Shown in pieces: positions 36,171-47,906 of a stretch of DNA of 64,000 bases. A program made the position numbers and the translations under genes. The notes beneath the pieces were generated by a model. The model was not told the origin of the DNA. It made no database searches and saw only the letters and a program-made list of their open reading frames with translations. Each line of letters begins with the position of its first letter. The stretch's first letter is position 1. The stretch is from an uncultured Lactobacillaceae bacterium (GTDB lineage: Bacteria; Bacillota; Bacilli; Lactobacillales; Lactobacillaceae). The stretch is from assembly GCA_945273735.1 (NCBI GenBank), contig CALYPJ010000004.1:17986-81985 (forward strand). Direction: 5' to 3'.

Positions 36171-37016
36171 TTAACCCTTTTGTGCAATCAAAGAATAACT
36201 AGGGAGTGATTGTACATTTTCAAAATCAAACTTTTCAATTATTGATAATTCATGTTTTAAAAAATTATTAGTAACTAAATCTGAAGAAAGCTGTTTTAAT
36301 ATTGTTTTACCATTGATTAAAACATACATTAACTGCCATGATCCATCCAAAAGTTTAGATGTATCGATTATTTTTTTCTGCTTAATATTATAATGATTCT
36401 TAATAAGTAGATTAATCACTTCAGTTGATGAAATTATTGACCGTATATTTGTTATATTACTATTTGCCATTTGAGCAATTTCACCTTGCCATAAATAAGC
36501 TAAATATGCCCCCCATTGACGAAAATTTGTAAAGTTTAAATCCCACTCAACGAAATAAATTATTTGAATTGTTTTAGAGACTTGCTGCAATATTTTAGCC
36601 AACTCATCATATTTTGCAAAATACCAAGTTGCATGTGCAATAATCACCCCATCAAAGTAATTAGCAGAAAAATTAAACTCCGCAAAAGGAAAAATCTTAG
36701 CGGAGTGAAAATGAATTCTACAATTTAAGTTTAATAATTTAGTATCAGAAACACCAAATGTAACCGGGGCACTTCCGCAACCAGGGGTTACTTCAAATGA
36801 TTCAATTAGACCCTTATCGCCAATTGCTAAAGCTATAATTAAAGTTAAATCACTTTGATTAGGTCCAATTAAAAGATATCTGCCTCCAGTTTTTAATTGC
36901 CATTGATTTACTAATTCTAACTGATATTCTATTTGTGACTTTCGTTGTTTTACAAATTCAACATTGGAATTCAATTTTATAACTTTTAAAACTTCATTAA
37001 GCTTTAACGGAATCAA
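36171..37016 (-). CDS. Class I SAM-methyltransferase-like protein at the end of the suf operon
   Basis: A 281-residue protein with a plausible Rossmann-fold start, GGRYLLIGPNQSDLTLIIALAIGDKG (residues about 43-68, shown here in two parts: GGRYLLIGPNQSD then LTLIIALAIGDKG), a following acidic strand (LIESFEVTPG) and a later YFDGVIIAHATWYFAKYDEL resembling motif IV-V. The canonical GxGxG loop is altered to GPNQSD, so SAM binding is uncertain. It starts with TTG two bases after sufB, with AGGGGGA upstream, and is therefore part of the suf operon. I do not know a named family for it. Confidence 0.6.
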   Translation of the reverse strand: MIPLKLNEVLKVIKLNSNVEFVKQRKSQIEYQLELVNQWQLKTGGRYLLIGPNQSDLTLIIALAIGDKGLIESFEVTPGCGSAPVTFGVSDTKLLNLNCRIHFHSAKIFPFAEFNFSANYFDGVIIAHATWYFAKYDELAKILQQVSKTIQIIYFVEWDLNFTNFRQWGAYLAYLWQGEIAQMANSNITNIRSIISSTEVINLLIKNHYNIKQKKIIDTSKLLDGSWQLMYVLINGKTILKQLSSDLVTNNFLKHELSIIEKFDFENVQSLPSYSLIAQKG

Positions 37017-37018
37017 TA

Positions 37019-38458
37019 TTAGCCAATTCCCCCTACAAATTCCATTCCAATTAAACGATTTAATTCAACAGCATATTCCATTGGTAATTCCTTAGTAAAA
37101 GGTTCTACAAACCCCATAACTATCATTTCTGTGGCTTTTTCTTCTGAAATTCCTCTGCTCATCAAATAATATAATTGTTCCTCTGAAATCTTCGATACCT
37201 TAGCTTCATGCTCCATAGTAACATTACCATTTAAAATTTCATTATATGGAATAGTATCAGAGCTAGATTCTTCATCCATGATAATGGTATCACATTCTAC
37301 ATGACAAAAAGATCGATCAGAGTGCGGTCCAAAACGAACAGTTCCACGATAATCAACAGCACCACCATCCTTAGATATTGACTTCGAAATAATTGAACTT
37401 GTTGTATCCGGAGCATTATGAATCATCCGCGCCCCATTATCTTGATCGACTCCTTTCGAAGCAATTGCTACTGAAAGCATGGTCCCTTTTGCTCCACGAC
37501 CATCAAGATAAACTGCTGGATATTTCATAGTAGTTTTAGAACCTAAATTACCATCTACCCATTCCATTGTAGAATTTTCCATGGCTTGAGCGCGTTTAGT
37601 TTCTAAACTATAAACATTCTTAGACCAATTCTGAATAGTAGTATAACGACAATAAGCATTTGGTTCTACGAATACTTCAACTACTGCGGCATGCAAGCTA
37701 TCGCTAGAATAGTTTGGAGCAGTACAACCCTCAACGTAATTAACAGAAGCACCTTCATCTACTACAATTAGTGTTCGCTCGAATTGCCCAGAATTTTCAG
37801 CATTAATTCGAAAATATGACTGAATTGGAACTTTTACTTCTACATTTTTTGGAACATAAATAAAAGTTCCTCCTGACCAAACTGCACCATTTAATGCCGT
37901 AAATTTATTTAAATTTGGTTTAACTAATTTTCCAAAATATTTTTTAAAAATTTCAGGATATTCATGTAAAGCCGTATCAGTATCTGTAAAAATAATTCCT
38001 AATTGATCAAATTGTTTTTTCATATTATGATAAACAACTTCCGATTCATATTGAGCTGAAGAACCAGCTAAAAATTTTCTTTCAGCTTGAGGTACACCTA
38101 ACCGTTCAAATGTTTCTTTTATTGTATCTGGAACATCAGCCCAATCACGATATTTACGATCAGTTGGCTTTTGATAATATAACATATCTTTAAAGTTCAA
38201 CTCACTAAGATCTGGCCCATAGTCAGGCATCTTTGCTTGTTGATAAACTTTAAAAGCATGAAGCCGATAATTTAGCATCCATTGAGGCTCATTTTTTTCT
38301 CGAGAAATTGAACGGACTACTTCTTCAGTCAACCCTCGACCTGTCGAAAAAACTGGAGTAAATTTATCTGAAAAACCATAATCAAAATTTTCGTTTATAT
38401 CAACTTTTGCTGCTATTTCTTCGTTATTTTTAGTATTTTTCGTTTTTGCTTCAACCAT
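37019..38458 (-). CDS. sufB: Fe-S cluster assembly protein SufB
   Basis: Scaffold subunit of the SufBCD complex. It carries [11 protein letters not shown] near the N-terminus, [35 protein letters not shown] and the C-terminal [18 protein letters not shown], all SufB signatures. The frame begins at 38473 inside sufU, but the ATG at 38458 is preceded by GGAGG at six bases, so I start there (MVEAKTKN), giving about 479 residues. It overlaps sufU by 8 bp. Confidence 0.96.
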   Translation of the reverse strand: MVEAKTKNTKNNEEIAAKVDINENFDYGFSDKFTPVFSTGRGLTEEVVRSISREKNEPQWMLNYRLHAFKVYQQAKMPDYGPDLSELNFKDMLYYQKPTDRKYRDWADVPDTIKETFERLGVPQAERKFLAGSSAQYESEVVYHNMKKQFDQLGIIFTDTDTALHEYPEIFKKYFGKLVKPNLNKFTALNGAVWSGGTFIYVPKNVEVKVPIQSYFRINAENSGQFERTLIVVDEGASVNYVEGCTAPNYSSDSLHAAVVEVFVEPNAYCRYTTIQNWSKNVYSLETKRAQAMENSTMEWVDGNLGSKTTMKYPAVYLDGRGAKGTMLSVAIASKGVDQDNGARMIHNAPDTTSSIISKSISKDGGAVDYRGTVRFGPHSDRSFCHVECDTIIMDEESSSDTIPYNEILNGNVTMEHEAKVSKISEEQLYYLMSRGISEEKATEMIVMGFVEPFTKELPMEYAVELNRLIGMEFVGGIG

Positions 38459-38897
38459 TAGCTTCCTCCACATGTTGAATTGACTTTTCTAGTGCATTCC
38501 AAACTAAAGTTGCACATTTAATTCTTTGAGGGAATTTACGAACTCCCTTAAAGATTAATGCATCTTTTAATTTATCATTGTCAATAAAGTGATTATCCGT
38601 GATCATTTGAGAAAAAGCTATTCTTAGTTTCTTAGCTTGATCAAGTGATTTTCCTTTAATTAAATCAGTCATAATTGAAGCACTAGCTTGAGATATAATG
38701 CACCCTTGACCTTTAAATTTTATATCTTTAATTATATGATCACTAATTTTTAATTGTAAAATAATAACATCACCGCAAGTAGGATTATGTAATTCAGTAC
38801 TTACAGTTGGTCTTAAAAGATCACCAAAATTATGGGGATCTTCACCAGCTTCTAAAATAGCTTGTCGATATAAAGTTGATAAATTATCATGATCCAT
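38451..38897 (-). CDS. sufU: SufU sulfur-transfer protein
   Basis: Zinc-dependent partner that takes sulfur from SufS. The three zinc cysteines are in NPTCGDVI (about residue 41), [10 protein letters not shown] (about 66) and [10 protein letters not shown] (about 128), with the aspartate ligand beside the first. The GDVI and SQAS contexts match SufU rather than IscU. It overlaps sufS at its start and sufB at its end. Confidence 0.95.
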   Translation of the reverse strand: MDHDNLSTLYRQAILEAGEDPHNFGDLLRPTVSTELHNPTCGDVIILQLKISDHIIKDIKFKGQGCIISQASASIMTDLIKGKSLDQAKKLRIAFSQMITDNHFIDNDKLKDALIFKGVRKFPQRIKCATLVWNALEKSIQHVEEANG

Positions 38898-40116
38898 GTT
38901 TAAAAAACCTCAAAACTTCATGCAAAGCAATTATTAATTGCTGAATATCAGTTTCATCATTATATATATGCAAGCTCAAGCGTAAACAAGCAGGAATCTT
39001 TAAATACCGCATCAAAACTTGAGCACAATGATGCCCTGCCCGAATCTCAACTCCTTTAATATCCAATACTGTAGCTACATCATGAGGATGAATTCCTTTT
39101 ATATTAAATGAAATTATGCCCTGATGAAAAGAAGCATTTTTTGAACCATAAATAATTACTTCAGGTATTGATATCAATTGTTCGAACGCCAGTTTCGTTA
39201 ATTTTTTAATGTAGCATTCAATTTCATTTAATTTACATTTATTCAGATAATCAAGTGCTGCACCTAATCCAATCACTCCAGATATATTTTGAGTTCCTGC
39301 TTCCAAACGTAAAGGAAGCTCTTTAAAAGATGTATTCTGATAATTTACATCAGAAATCATTTCCCCACCATATTCCAATGGTGTCATTTTTTCAAGAAGT
39401 TCTTTTTTCCCATACAAAACACCTACTCCAGTAGGGGCAAAAGCTTTATGTCCTGAAAATGCATAAAAATCACAATTAATTTCTTGAACATCTACTGACA
39501 TATGTCCAATTGCTTGAGCTCCATCAATAACAACTTTTGCCCCAAATTTATGAGCCAAAGTAGTAATCTGAGTTACAGGATTTAAGCATCCCAAAACATT
39601 AGAAACATGAGTTAACGCTACAACCTTAACCCGAGAATTAAGTTTTGCTTTGAAATCATCAATGTCCAGCTGTTGATCTTCATCTAAATTAACATAATTT
39701 AATTTAGCTCCTGTATGAATGGCTAACTGTTGCCATGGAACTAAATTGCTATGATGTTCCATTACTGAAATTAAAATTTCATCATCAGAATGTAACCGAT
39801 CCCAAAAATATCCAAAAACTATCCAATTTAAACTTTGAGTAGTTCCTTTTGTAAAAATAATTTCTGTACGTTCTGAAGCATTAATAAATGTTTTAACTTT
39901 ATCTCTTACCGCTTCAAATTTACTGGTAGCACGTTGTGAAGTTGCATAAATTCCTCGATAAATATTAGCATTATCTTTTGTATAAAAATGAACTAATTCC
40001 TCAATTACTGAACTTGGTTTTTGAGTTGTAGCTGCACTATCTAAATAAGCTCTTTTCAATTTTTTTTTCTGAGAGTCAAAAAAAGGAAAATCATGACGAT
40101 AAGGACTCTCAATCAT
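38887..40116 (-). CDS. sufS: Cysteine desulfurase SufS
   Basis: Group II cysteine desulfurase for Fe-S assembly. The N-terminal RAYLDSAATTQKP, the PLP lysine in YAFSGHKAFAPTGVG and the reactive cysteine in IRAGHHCAQ are intact. The frame extends to 40176 over sufD, but the ATG at 40116 has AAAGGAG eleven bases before it (a TTG immediately upstream has a better eight-base spacing) and gives MIESPYRHDFPFF, the usual start; about 409 residues. Confidence 0.95.
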   Translation of the reverse strand: MIESPYRHDFPFFDSQKKKLKRAYLDSAATTQKPSSVIEELVHFYTKDNANIYRGIYATSQRATSKFEAVRDKVKTFINASERTEIIFTKGTTQSLNWIVFGYFWDRLHSDDEILISVMEHHSNLVPWQQLAIHTGAKLNYVNLDEDQQLDIDDFKAKLNSRVKVVALTHVSNVLGCLNPVTQITTLAHKFGAKVVIDGAQAIGHMSVDVQEINCDFYAFSGHKAFAPTGVGVLYGKKELLEKMTPLEYGGEMISDVNYQNTSFKELPLRLEAGTQNISGVIGLGAALDYLNKCKLNEIECYIKKLTKLAFEQLISIPEVIIYGSKNASFHQGIISFNIKGIHPHDVATVLDIKGVEIRAGHHCAQVLMRYLKIPACLRLSLHIYNDETDIQQLIIALHEVLRFFKHGS

Positions 40117-41335
40117 CAATTGCCAAACTCCTTTCAATAACTGAACGTAACATTTCACGAGTTTTATGACTTTCAACTACCGTAATAACTGATTCTAAAA
40201 ATCCTCGAATAATTAAACGCTTAGCAACATCGGCATTTAAGCCCCGACTCTCTAAATAATAGAGTTGTTCTTCATCAATTCGTCCAACAGAAGCTGCGTG
40301 ACCAGCCGTAACATCATTTTCATCAATTAATAAAATTGGATTAGCATCACCACGTGCATTTTCACTCAACATCAAAACTCGGTTTTCTTGTTGAGAATCC
40401 GAACCCCGTGATCCCTTAATAATTTCACCAATTCCATTAAAAACTAATTTGGAACGATCTAAAATTACTCCATGTTGCAAAATATTACCTCTAGTTCGCA
40501 AACCATAATTAGTTACACGACTATTAATTGCACAAATTTGATCCTGTTGGGCAATAGCCACTGTTTTTACTTCACCTGATGTATCATTTCCCTTCAGCAA
40601 TATTTTATTACTAACCAACACATTACCTTCAGTAAATTCACCAGAAGTTAAATTAACTATTGCTCGATTTTGTGGCAAAAACTGTCGATAAAAATAGTTA
40701 TGACCAGTAGTCTTAGCCTGATCATTAACCACGTAAGATAAAGTAGAGTTAGAACCCAAATAAATTTCTCCAAAAAATGTATAATCTCCATCTACTTTTT
40801 GGGCCGATAATTGATTTTCAGTAATTGATAATTTAGTATTTTTACCCACTATTAAAATAATCTGCAAACTTTGACTATCAATCGGATATTCAAAATAAGC
40901 TTGCAAAGTTTCATCAATTGATAAGTTATCAGGGATAAAAATTAACACTCCTCCATTTAAACGTTGATAATGTTCAAAAACTAACTGATCTTCTTGTGGA
41001 GAAATCAATTTAGCAAAATAATTTAAAAAAAGATCCTGATGTTCAAGCCAGGCGGTCGCTAAATCACAAATTATTAATCCTTTTTTTTGATATTTCTCAG
41101 GTATATTAACCTTCATAAGTTGATTTTGAGCAAAAACAAAACCAAATTCATTAGCTAAATTAGTTTTTACTGGTAATTCTTTTGAAGTTGATTTTTTTCG
41201 TGACTGCTGGCGAAAAATCTGTAATGATTTAACATCGATTTTGTCATATAAAGGCAAAACAAGTTTCTTCGTATTTTGTTGAATTAAACGTTTCCGAAAA
41301 TCATGAAGCCATTGGAAATAAGATTCTTTCTCCAT
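40109..41335 (-). CDS. sufD: Fe-S cluster assembly protein SufD
   Basis: A 408-residue SufB/SufD-fold subunit. The beta-helix core includes RVTNYGLRTRGNILQHGVIL and the C-terminus carries DVTAGHAASVGRIDEEQLYYLESRGL, characteristic of SufD with its conserved histidine. The N-terminal part is weakly conserved as usual. Its ATG follows the sufC stop with no gap, and its stop overlaps the sufS start by 8 bp. Confidence 0.93.
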   Translation of the reverse strand: MEKESYFQWLHDFRKRLIQQNTKKLVLPLYDKIDVKSLQIFRQQSRKKSTSKELPVKTNLANEFGFVFAQNQLMKVNIPEKYQKKGLIICDLATAWLEHQDLFLNYFAKLISPQEDQLVFEHYQRLNGGVLIFIPDNLSIDETLQAYFEYPIDSQSLQIILIVGKNTKLSITENQLSAQKVDGDYTFFGEIYLGSNSTLSYVVNDQAKTTGHNYFYRQFLPQNRAIVNLTSGEFTEGNVLVSNKILLKGNDTSGEVKTVAIAQQDQICAINSRVTNYGLRTRGNILQHGVILDRSKLVFNGIGEIIKGSRGSDSQQENRVLMLSENARGDANPILLIDENDVTAGHAASVGRIDEEQLYYLESRGLNADVAKRLIIRGFLESVITVVESHKTREMLRSVIERSLAIDD

Positions 41336-42094
41336 TTAAATTTCCTCTTTGATGCCATCATAACCAACTCGTTCTAGTTCAGCAGCTAAAGCTGCATCTC
41401 CAGTTTTAACGATTCTACCATTCATCATTACATGAACAAAATCTGGAATGATATAGTTAAGTAGCCTTTGGTAATGAGTAATAATCAGCGCTCCAAAATG
41501 ATCTGATCGCATTGAATTAACACCTTTTGCAACAATTTTTAATGCATCAATATCTAATCCGGAATCAATCTCGTCAAGTATTGCAAATTTAGGATCTAGC
41601 ATCATTAACTGTAAAATTTCATTTCTTTTTTTTTCTCCACCAGAATAACCTTGATTTAGATTACGCTCTTCAAATTCTTCTGAAATATGCAAAGTCTTCA
41701 TCGTATGATCAAGTTTTTTTATAAAATCTGAAATAGAAATTTTATGATCAGAATCTTTAGCATTCATCGCTGTACGAATAAATTCTGTATTAGTAACTCC
41801 TGGAACTTCAGCAGGATATTGCATCCCCAAAAAAATACCCTTGCGAGCTCTTTGATCAACGGTTAAAGGAATTAATGATTCCCCATCAATTAAAATATCA
41901 CCTTTAATTATGTGGTAATGTGGATTTCCCATAATTGTTTCAGATAGTGTTGATTTACCTGTCCCATTAGGTCCCATTATTGCATGGATCTCACCAGTAT
42001 TAATGGTTAAATTGACCCCTTTTAAAATAGTTTCTTTTTCATTTTCGTCATTAGTTACTTCAACGTAGAGATCTTTTATTTCTAATCTACTCAT
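41336..42094 (-). CDS. sufC: Fe-S assembly ATPase SufC
   Basis: ABC-type ATPase powering the SufBCD scaffold. Walker A GPNGTGKSTLSE (about residues 40-51), signature NQGYSGGEKKRNEILQL, Walker B FAILDEIDSGLD and the switch histidine in LIITHYQRLL are all present. Its ATG overlaps the TGA of rodA (ATGA), so the suf genes are translationally coupled to rodA rather than having a promoter directly upstream. Confidence 0.97.
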   Translation of the reverse strand: MSRLEIKDLYVEVTNDENEKETILKGVNLTINTGEIHAIMGPNGTGKSTLSETIMGNPHYHIIKGDILIDGESLIPLTVDQRARKGIFLGMQYPAEVPGVTNTEFIRTAMNAKDSDHKISISDFIKKLDHTMKTLHISEEFEERNLNQGYSGGEKKRNEILQLMMLDPKFAILDEIDSGLDIDALKIVAKGVNSMRSDHFGALIITHYQRLLNYIIPDFVHVMMNGRIVKTGDAALAAELERVGYDGIKEEI

Positions 42095-43302
42095 TTAATA
42101 TAAGACTCGCTTTCTGTTGAGCTAAATGTTTCACTATTACGTGAAAACATATAATTTTTATAATGAAATTTCATTGACATAACTAGTCCAATCCCAATCA
42201 TGTTACTTAATAAATTTGATCCCCCTTGTGAAATAAACGGTAAAGGGACTCCGGTCATTGGAAGTAATCCAATAGACATCCCTATATTTTCAAAAACATG
42301 AAATAAAATCATCATAATTACACCTGTTGAAATATAAGCATAAAATTCATTTTTTGTTTCAACAGTTGTACTAAGCATTTGATAAATTAAAATAAAATAA
42401 ATAAAAATTAAAATACATGCACCAATAAAACCAAAATTTTCACCAATCACTGAAAAAATCATATCAGATTCTCTGACCGGAACATAAACTTGAGAAACTC
42501 CAAAACCTTTCCCCGATAATTGACCGGAACCAATTGCTCGAATACTATTTAAAACTTGATCAGCAGAGCTGGATCCACTGGTTGGATTTAACCAATCAAA
42601 AATTCGATTAAATTGATAAAGTTTAAAACCTAATTTTTCTAAAAATTGTTGATTAAAAATTACTAGAGCCAAAACTCCTACAATTAAACCACCTAACGCC
42701 ACAAAAGCAGGAACAAGTATTTGCCACATAATTCCTGACATTATTATAATTCCTAAGAAAATAGCAATAAAAACCAAATTGGTCCCTAAGTCTGGTTGTA
42801 AAACTATTAAACCAACCATAGGTAACGTCCATCCAATTAATTTAAAAATTAAAATAAAATCATTATGTAAATTATGTTGGGGATATTTTGTATTATGCAA
42901 AGTAGTAACTCTTGCTAACATGACAATATAAGCAGGTTTTGCAACTTCTGATGGCTGAAAGGTAAATGACCCAATTCGAAACCAGCTTTTGGCATCAACT
43001 TTATCAGAAATTTGCCGATCATAAAAAACTAGAACTAAAATTAAAATAAAAACTCCTGCTGCATAAAAATATGGAGTCAATTTCCATAACTGTTCCGAAT
43101 CCAATTGCATTAGTGAAAATACACAAACAGCGCCTAGTATATACCAAACACCTTGAGAAACCATTGGACGCAATACACTCTCAACATTAGGATCATGCTT
43201 TAAAGCAACATAAAGCGATGCTAAGCCAATAATCATTAAAAGAAATACACTAGAAAGAATTCCATAATCAATTTTGTTATCAAGTTTTGTTTCATTTTCC
43301 AT
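42091..43302 (-). CDS. rodA: Rod-shape SEDS glycosyltransferase RodA
   Basis: Peptidoglycan polymerase of the SEDS family with about ten membrane segments. The large extracellular loop begins after [25 protein letters not shown], and the catalytic region [13 protein letters not shown] plus the late motifs GENFGFIGA and [15 protein letters not shown] are clear. Linkage to mreB and yidD supports RodA rather than FtsW. Its end overlaps sufC by 4 bp and its start overlaps yidD by 11 bp. Confidence 0.93.
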   Translation of the reverse strand: MENETKLDNKIDYGILSSVFLLMIIGLASLYVALKHDPNVESVLRPMVSQGVWYILGAVCVFSLMQLDSEQLWKLTPYFYAAGVFILILVLVFYDRQISDKVDAKSWFRIGSFTFQPSEVAKPAYIVMLARVTTLHNTKYPQHNLHNDFILIFKLIGWTLPMVGLIVLQPDLGTNLVFIAIFLGIIIMSGIMWQILVPAFVALGGLIVGVLALVIFNQQFLEKLGFKLYQFNRIFDWLNPTSGSSSADQVLNSIRAIGSGQLSGKGFGVSQVYVPVRESDMIFSVIGENFGFIGACILIFIYFILIYQMLSTTVETKNEFYAYISTGVIMMILFHVFENIGMSIGLLPMTGVPLPFISQGGSNLLSNMIGIGLVMSMKFHYKNYMFSRNSETFSSTESESYIK

Positions 43303-43567
43303 TGTTATTTACGATTGAATTTCTTTTATCTTCACTATTTTTGAAAATTGTAAAATAATCAGGAACATGGTCAATCCCTCCAGGATTAAAAGGATTACAT
43401 CTTAGTATTCGAGCAATCCCCATAATTAAGCCTAAAAAAGGACCATGTTTTTTTAAAGCCACTAACATATAATTTGAACATGTTGGATAAAAACGGCAAC
43501 TAGGTGGAAAAAGTGGCGAAATAAAATTTTGGTAACATTTTACTAAAAAGATTAAAATCTTCTCCAT
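43292..43567 (-). CDS. yidD: Membrane protein insertion efficiency factor YidD
   Basis: A 91-residue YidD-family protein with the signature [20 protein letters not shown] (residues about 12-31), then [24 protein letters not shown]. It assists YidC-dependent insertion at the membrane. AAAGG overlapping the epuA stop serves as its ribosome binding site. In this genome it is away from yidC and sits in the mreB-rodA operon. Confidence 0.95.
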   Translation of the reverse strand: MEKILIFLVKCYQNFISPLFPPSCRFYPTCSNYMLVALKKHGPFLGLIMGIARILRCNPFNPGGIDHVPDYFTIFKNSEDKRNSIVNNNGK

Positions 43568-43571
43568 TTTC

Positions 43572-43748
43572 CTACCTTTTAAAGTAATCTAATAAATGTT
43601 GCCAGGTTTCCCAATTAAAGGCTTGAAAAAAATTACCGCCACTGACCATAAAGCCGATGCCGGTACCAACAAAAACCAAAATAATCAGAAGTAGTAAATA
43701 AACTATAACCCTGAGTAAAAAATTTTTTGTTTCTTTATTTTTCCACAA
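43572..43748 (-). CDS. epuA: EpuA-family small protein (annotated elsewhere as RNA polymerase subunit beta-like)
   Basis: A 58-residue ORF starting at TTG one base after the mreB stop. One membrane helix ([22 protein letters not shown]) is followed by [20 protein letters not shown], which matches the C-terminal motif of the EpuA family. Such proteins regularly lie after mreB/mbl in lactobacilli and carry a misleading RNA polymerase label in databases. AAAGGA lies within the last mreB codons. Function is not established. Confidence 0.75.
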   Translation of the reverse strand: MWKNKETKNFLLRVIVYLLLLIILVFVGTGIGFMVSGGNFFQAFNWETWQHLLDYFKR

Positions 43749-43749
43749 A

Positions 43750-44739
43750 TTAAATCTTCATTCCTTTATCAAGATGATCCAACAAAATTCCAGTACCTAA
43801 AGCAACCGCCAATAAAGGTTCATCGCCAACAATTACAGGAATTTGTAAACTATCAGAGAACATCTGAGAAATGCCTCTTAGTAAAGCACCACCACCAGTA
43901 AGCATAACGCCACGATCTACAATATCCGCAGATAACTCGGGAGGTGTTTTTTCTAATACTTCTTTTGCAGCAGCAATAACTGAAAGCATAGAATCATGTA
44001 AAGCTTCAGAAACTTCAACTGAACTAATTGTAATTTCTCGAGGTAATCCAGAAACCATATCTCTACCCCGAACTTCAACAGATACTTCCGGATCTGGTTT
44101 ATAAACATAACCAATATCTATTTTTATTTTTTCAGCAGTTCTTTCACCTATTAAAAGATTATGCTTTTGCCGTACAAAATTAGCAATTTCAGTATCCATC
44201 GCATCACCGGCTAAACGTAGAGAACGACTAGTTACTACTTCACCCATTGATAAAACAGCAATATCACTAGTTCCTCCACCAATATCAACAACCATATTTC
44301 CACTAGGTTCATAAATATCTAAACCCGCACCAACTGCTGCAACTTTGGGCTCTAATTCCAAATAAACTTTCTTACCACCTGCTTTTTCAGCAGCGTCAAT
44401 TATTGCCTTTTGTTCAATTGAAGTAATATTGGTTGGGCAACAAATTAAAATAGTAGGACGGGACATAAATCCTTTAAGATTTAACTTATTCATAAAATAA
44501 GTCAACATTTGTTCTGTAATATCAAAATCTGCAATAACGCCATCTTTTAGAGGACGAATTACTCTAATATCTCCTGGTGTCCTTCCAACCATCCGATAAG
44601 CTTCCGATCCAACTGCAACAACTCGATTTGATCGAGTCTCCACAGCTACTACAGAAGGCTCATTTAAAACAATTCCCTTATCTTTTTGATTAATCAAAAC
44701 ATTGGCCGTTCCTAAATCAATGCCAATTTCTTTTGCCAT
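43750..44739 (-). CDS. mreB: Rod shape-determining actin homolog MreB/Mbl
   Basis: A 329-residue MreB-family ATPase: IGIDLGTANVLI at the N-terminus, DIGGGTSDIAVLS (phosphate 2 loop, about residues 155-167), and GVMLTGGGALLRG (adenosine motif). It is the only MreB-type gene in the window, lying about 19 kb from mreCD; whether it is Mbl or MreB by descent cannot be settled by eye. It heads a run of overlapping or abutting genes extending through rodA and the suf genes. Confidence 0.93.
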   Translation of the reverse strand: MAKEIGIDLGTANVLINQKDKGIVLNEPSVVAVETRSNRVVAVGSEAYRMVGRTPGDIRVIRPLKDGVIADFDITEQMLTYFMNKLNLKGFMSRPTILICCPTNITSIEQKAIIDAAEKAGGKKVYLELEPKVAAVGAGLDIYEPSGNMVVDIGGGTSDIAVLSMGEVVTSRSLRLAGDAMDTEIANFVRQKHNLLIGERTAEKIKIDIGYVYKPDPEVSVEVRGRDMVSGLPREITISSVEVSEALHDSMLSVIAAAKEVLEKTPPELSADIVDRGVMLTGGGALLRGISQMFSDSLQIPVIVGDEPLLAVALGTGILLDHLDKGMKI

Positions 44740-44788
44740 GCTAAACTACTCCGTATTTATTATAAATTCTGAATACCCATTGATCTTA

Positions 44789-44797
44789 ATTATATCA
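44789..44797 (-). promoter_or_regulatory. Extended -10 promoter for mreB and downstream genes
   Basis: TGATATAAT on the minus strand, a perfect TATAAT with extended TG, about 50 bases before the mreB start. No strong -35 is visible. An AGGATTTC/GAAATCCT hairpin lies further upstream (about 44827-44854). Confidence 0.5.
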
Positions 44798-44920
44798 TTT
44801 TATATTCCTATTGATTATAGTTAATTAGGATTTCCAAATATTTTAGAAATCCTTAAAAATTGTAGCGTATCATAAAAGTTAATAAAATCAAATTTAGTAT
44901 TAGTTTCATGATAACACTAA

Positions 44921-44956
44921 AAGTCCAGTTTAAATTTTTTCATTTAAACTGGACTT
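44921..44956 (-). terminator. Rho-independent terminator of the ATP synthase operon
   Basis: AAGTCCAGTTTAAA and TTTAAACTGGACTT form a perfect 14-bp stem about 14 bases past the atpC stop, followed by TTTT on the minus strand. Confidence 0.88.
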
Positions 44957-44969
44957 ACTTTTTTAAATA

Positions 44970-45398
44970 TTAATGATTTTTTAAGGAAACCGTACTAATT
45001 CGATTAATTGCTCGATTTAAAGCAACAGTAGCTCTTCTTAAGGCAGCTTTATCATGATCTTGCTTTGCTTTTTTTATTTGTTCTCTAGCTCTTTCTTCAG
45101 CAGTTTGAGCCCTTCCAACATCAATATCACTAGGTCTTTCAGCAGTATTAGCTACAATTGTCGCTACATTATCATCCATTTCCAAAAAGCCACCATTAAC
45201 GGCAACATATTGAATTTGTCCATTAACGCGGTAGATTTTAACCGGAGCAATTTGTAATGAAACTAGAGTTGGCTCATGATCAGCTTCAAAACCAATTTCG
45301 CCGCCAATTGCTCGTACTACAACCAAAGTTGAACGATGATCATAAACAAGTCCATCAGGAGTCACAATATTAATCCGAAAAATCTTATGCTCACTCAT
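44970..45398 (-). CDS. atpC: ATP synthase epsilon subunit
   Basis: A 142-residue F1 subunit: the N-terminal beta sandwich contains NIVTPDGLVYD and GEIGFEADHEPTLVSL, followed by VAVNGGFLEMDDN and a two-helix C-terminal domain (EERAREQIKKAKQDHDKAAL) that can inhibit the rotor. Last gene of the operon, 8 bp after atpD, with a strong terminator behind it. Confidence 0.95.
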   Translation of the reverse strand: MSEHKIFRINIVTPDGLVYDHRSTLVVVRAIGGEIGFEADHEPTLVSLQIAPVKIYRVNGQIQYVAVNGGFLEMDDNVATIVANTAERPSDIDVGRAQTAEERAREQIKKAKQDHDKAALRRATVALNRAINRISTVSLKNH

Positions 45399-45406
45399 TA
45401 GCCCAC

Positions 45407-47898
<2,492 letters not shown>

Positions 47899-47906
47899 TG
47901 TTTCAC

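Noticed and set aside
44827..44854. AGGATTTC/GAAATCCT hairpin as a terminator upstream of mreB
   Set aside because: There is no T-run on either strand after the stem; the true terminator of the atp operon is the 14-bp stem at 44921-44956.
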